Assembly: GCA_021495925.1 (NCBI GenBank)
Contig: JAKEKT010000183.1
Coordinates: forward strand, 1 to 20,850
Source of the DNA: Diplodia intermedia
Taxonomy: Eukaryota; Ascomycota; Dothideomycetes; Botryosphaeriales; Botryosphaeriaceae
Reading direction: 5' to 3'
Length of the DNA stretch: 20,850 nt
Part shown: one piece after another, positions 20,803-20,850 of the stretch
How the letters are laid out: the number at the start of each line of letters is the position of its first letter
How positions within the stretch are numbered: position 1 is the first letter of the stretch
Position numbers and translations under genes: made by a program
The notes under the pieces: model-generated
Databases searched by the model: none
The model's input: only the letters and a program-made list of their open reading frames with translations
What the model was told of the DNA's origin: nothing

Positions 20803-20850
20803 TTAGGACTTGACGGCTTCTTCTCCTCCTTGCTCCTTCTCTTCCTTGAC
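20803..20850 (-). CDS. Possible C-terminal end of a truncated minus-strand gene
   Basis: Reading leftward from the window edge, the minus strand gives VKEEKEQGGEEAVKS and a TAA stop (20805-20803). The Glu/Lys-rich tail looks like a genuine charged C-terminus, but 15 codons cannot identify a protein and an open frame this short may be chance. Confidence 0.35.
   Translation of the reverse strand, partial: VKEEKEQGGEEAVKS

Noticed and set aside
1..20850. tRNA, rRNA or CRISPR features
   Set aside because: No tRNA-like B box with a matching A box and cloverleaf, no rRNA-like sequence, and no regularly spaced direct repeats were seen by eye. A covariance-model scan would be the decisive test.

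Overview
The window looks like nuclear DNA of a filamentous ascomycete (Pezizomycotina). The genes carry many short introns (about 46-75 nt, a few longer) with GTRAGT-like donors and CTRAY branch points 8-20 nt before the acceptor. Gene content is typically fungal: a Zn2Cys6 regulator, a phenol-hydroxylase-type monooxygenase and a lipase-NACHT-ankyrin NLR. A Dothideomycete is a guess from overall flavour only. I rebuilt the spliced gene models by hand, and each keeps a continuous reading phase from start to stop.

Layout from left to right. An AT-rich tract and a TG microsatellite (1-199) are followed by a heme catalase on the minus strand (588-2419), with a TATA box near 2556. Next is a six-exon Zn2Cys6 transcription factor on the minus strand (3207-6061). 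It diverges across 258 bp from a FabG-like short-chain dehydrogenase on the plus strand (6320-7290). A doubtful 199-codon minus-strand reading frame (7417-8016) precedes a six-exon D-2-hydroxyacid dehydrogenase / glyoxylate reductase (8329-9593, plus). Then come a CCDC47-like ER membrane protein (10163-11624, plus) and a five-exon FAD phenol 2-monooxygenase-like gene (12474-14502, plus).

Only 28 bp after the monooxygenase stop lies a 254-bp non-coding inverted-repeat element (14531-14784). It is flanked by TA and contains a second TA-flanked inverted repeat and a 23-bp tandem repeat, so it looks like a MITE of the Tc1/mariner-pogo type. Next is a seven-exon NLR-type gene (15084-20284, plus, about 1625 aa). 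It has an RRM-like N-terminal stretch, an intact-looking alpha/beta-hydrolase (lipase) effector domain, a NACHT ATPase and a long region of degenerate ankyrin repeats. The last 48 bases probably hold the C-terminal codons of a minus-strand gene that runs off the window.

Most of these genes are housekeeping or general metabolic: peroxide removal, reduction of carbonyls and 2-oxoacids, aromatic hydroxylation and ER membrane-protein biogenesis. They do not form an obvious biosynthetic cluster. The divergent regulator/dehydrogenase pair may be a small regulatory unit. The least ordinary part is the right half, with the inverted-repeat element and the NLR, a protein class linked in fungi to non-self recognition and regulated cell death.
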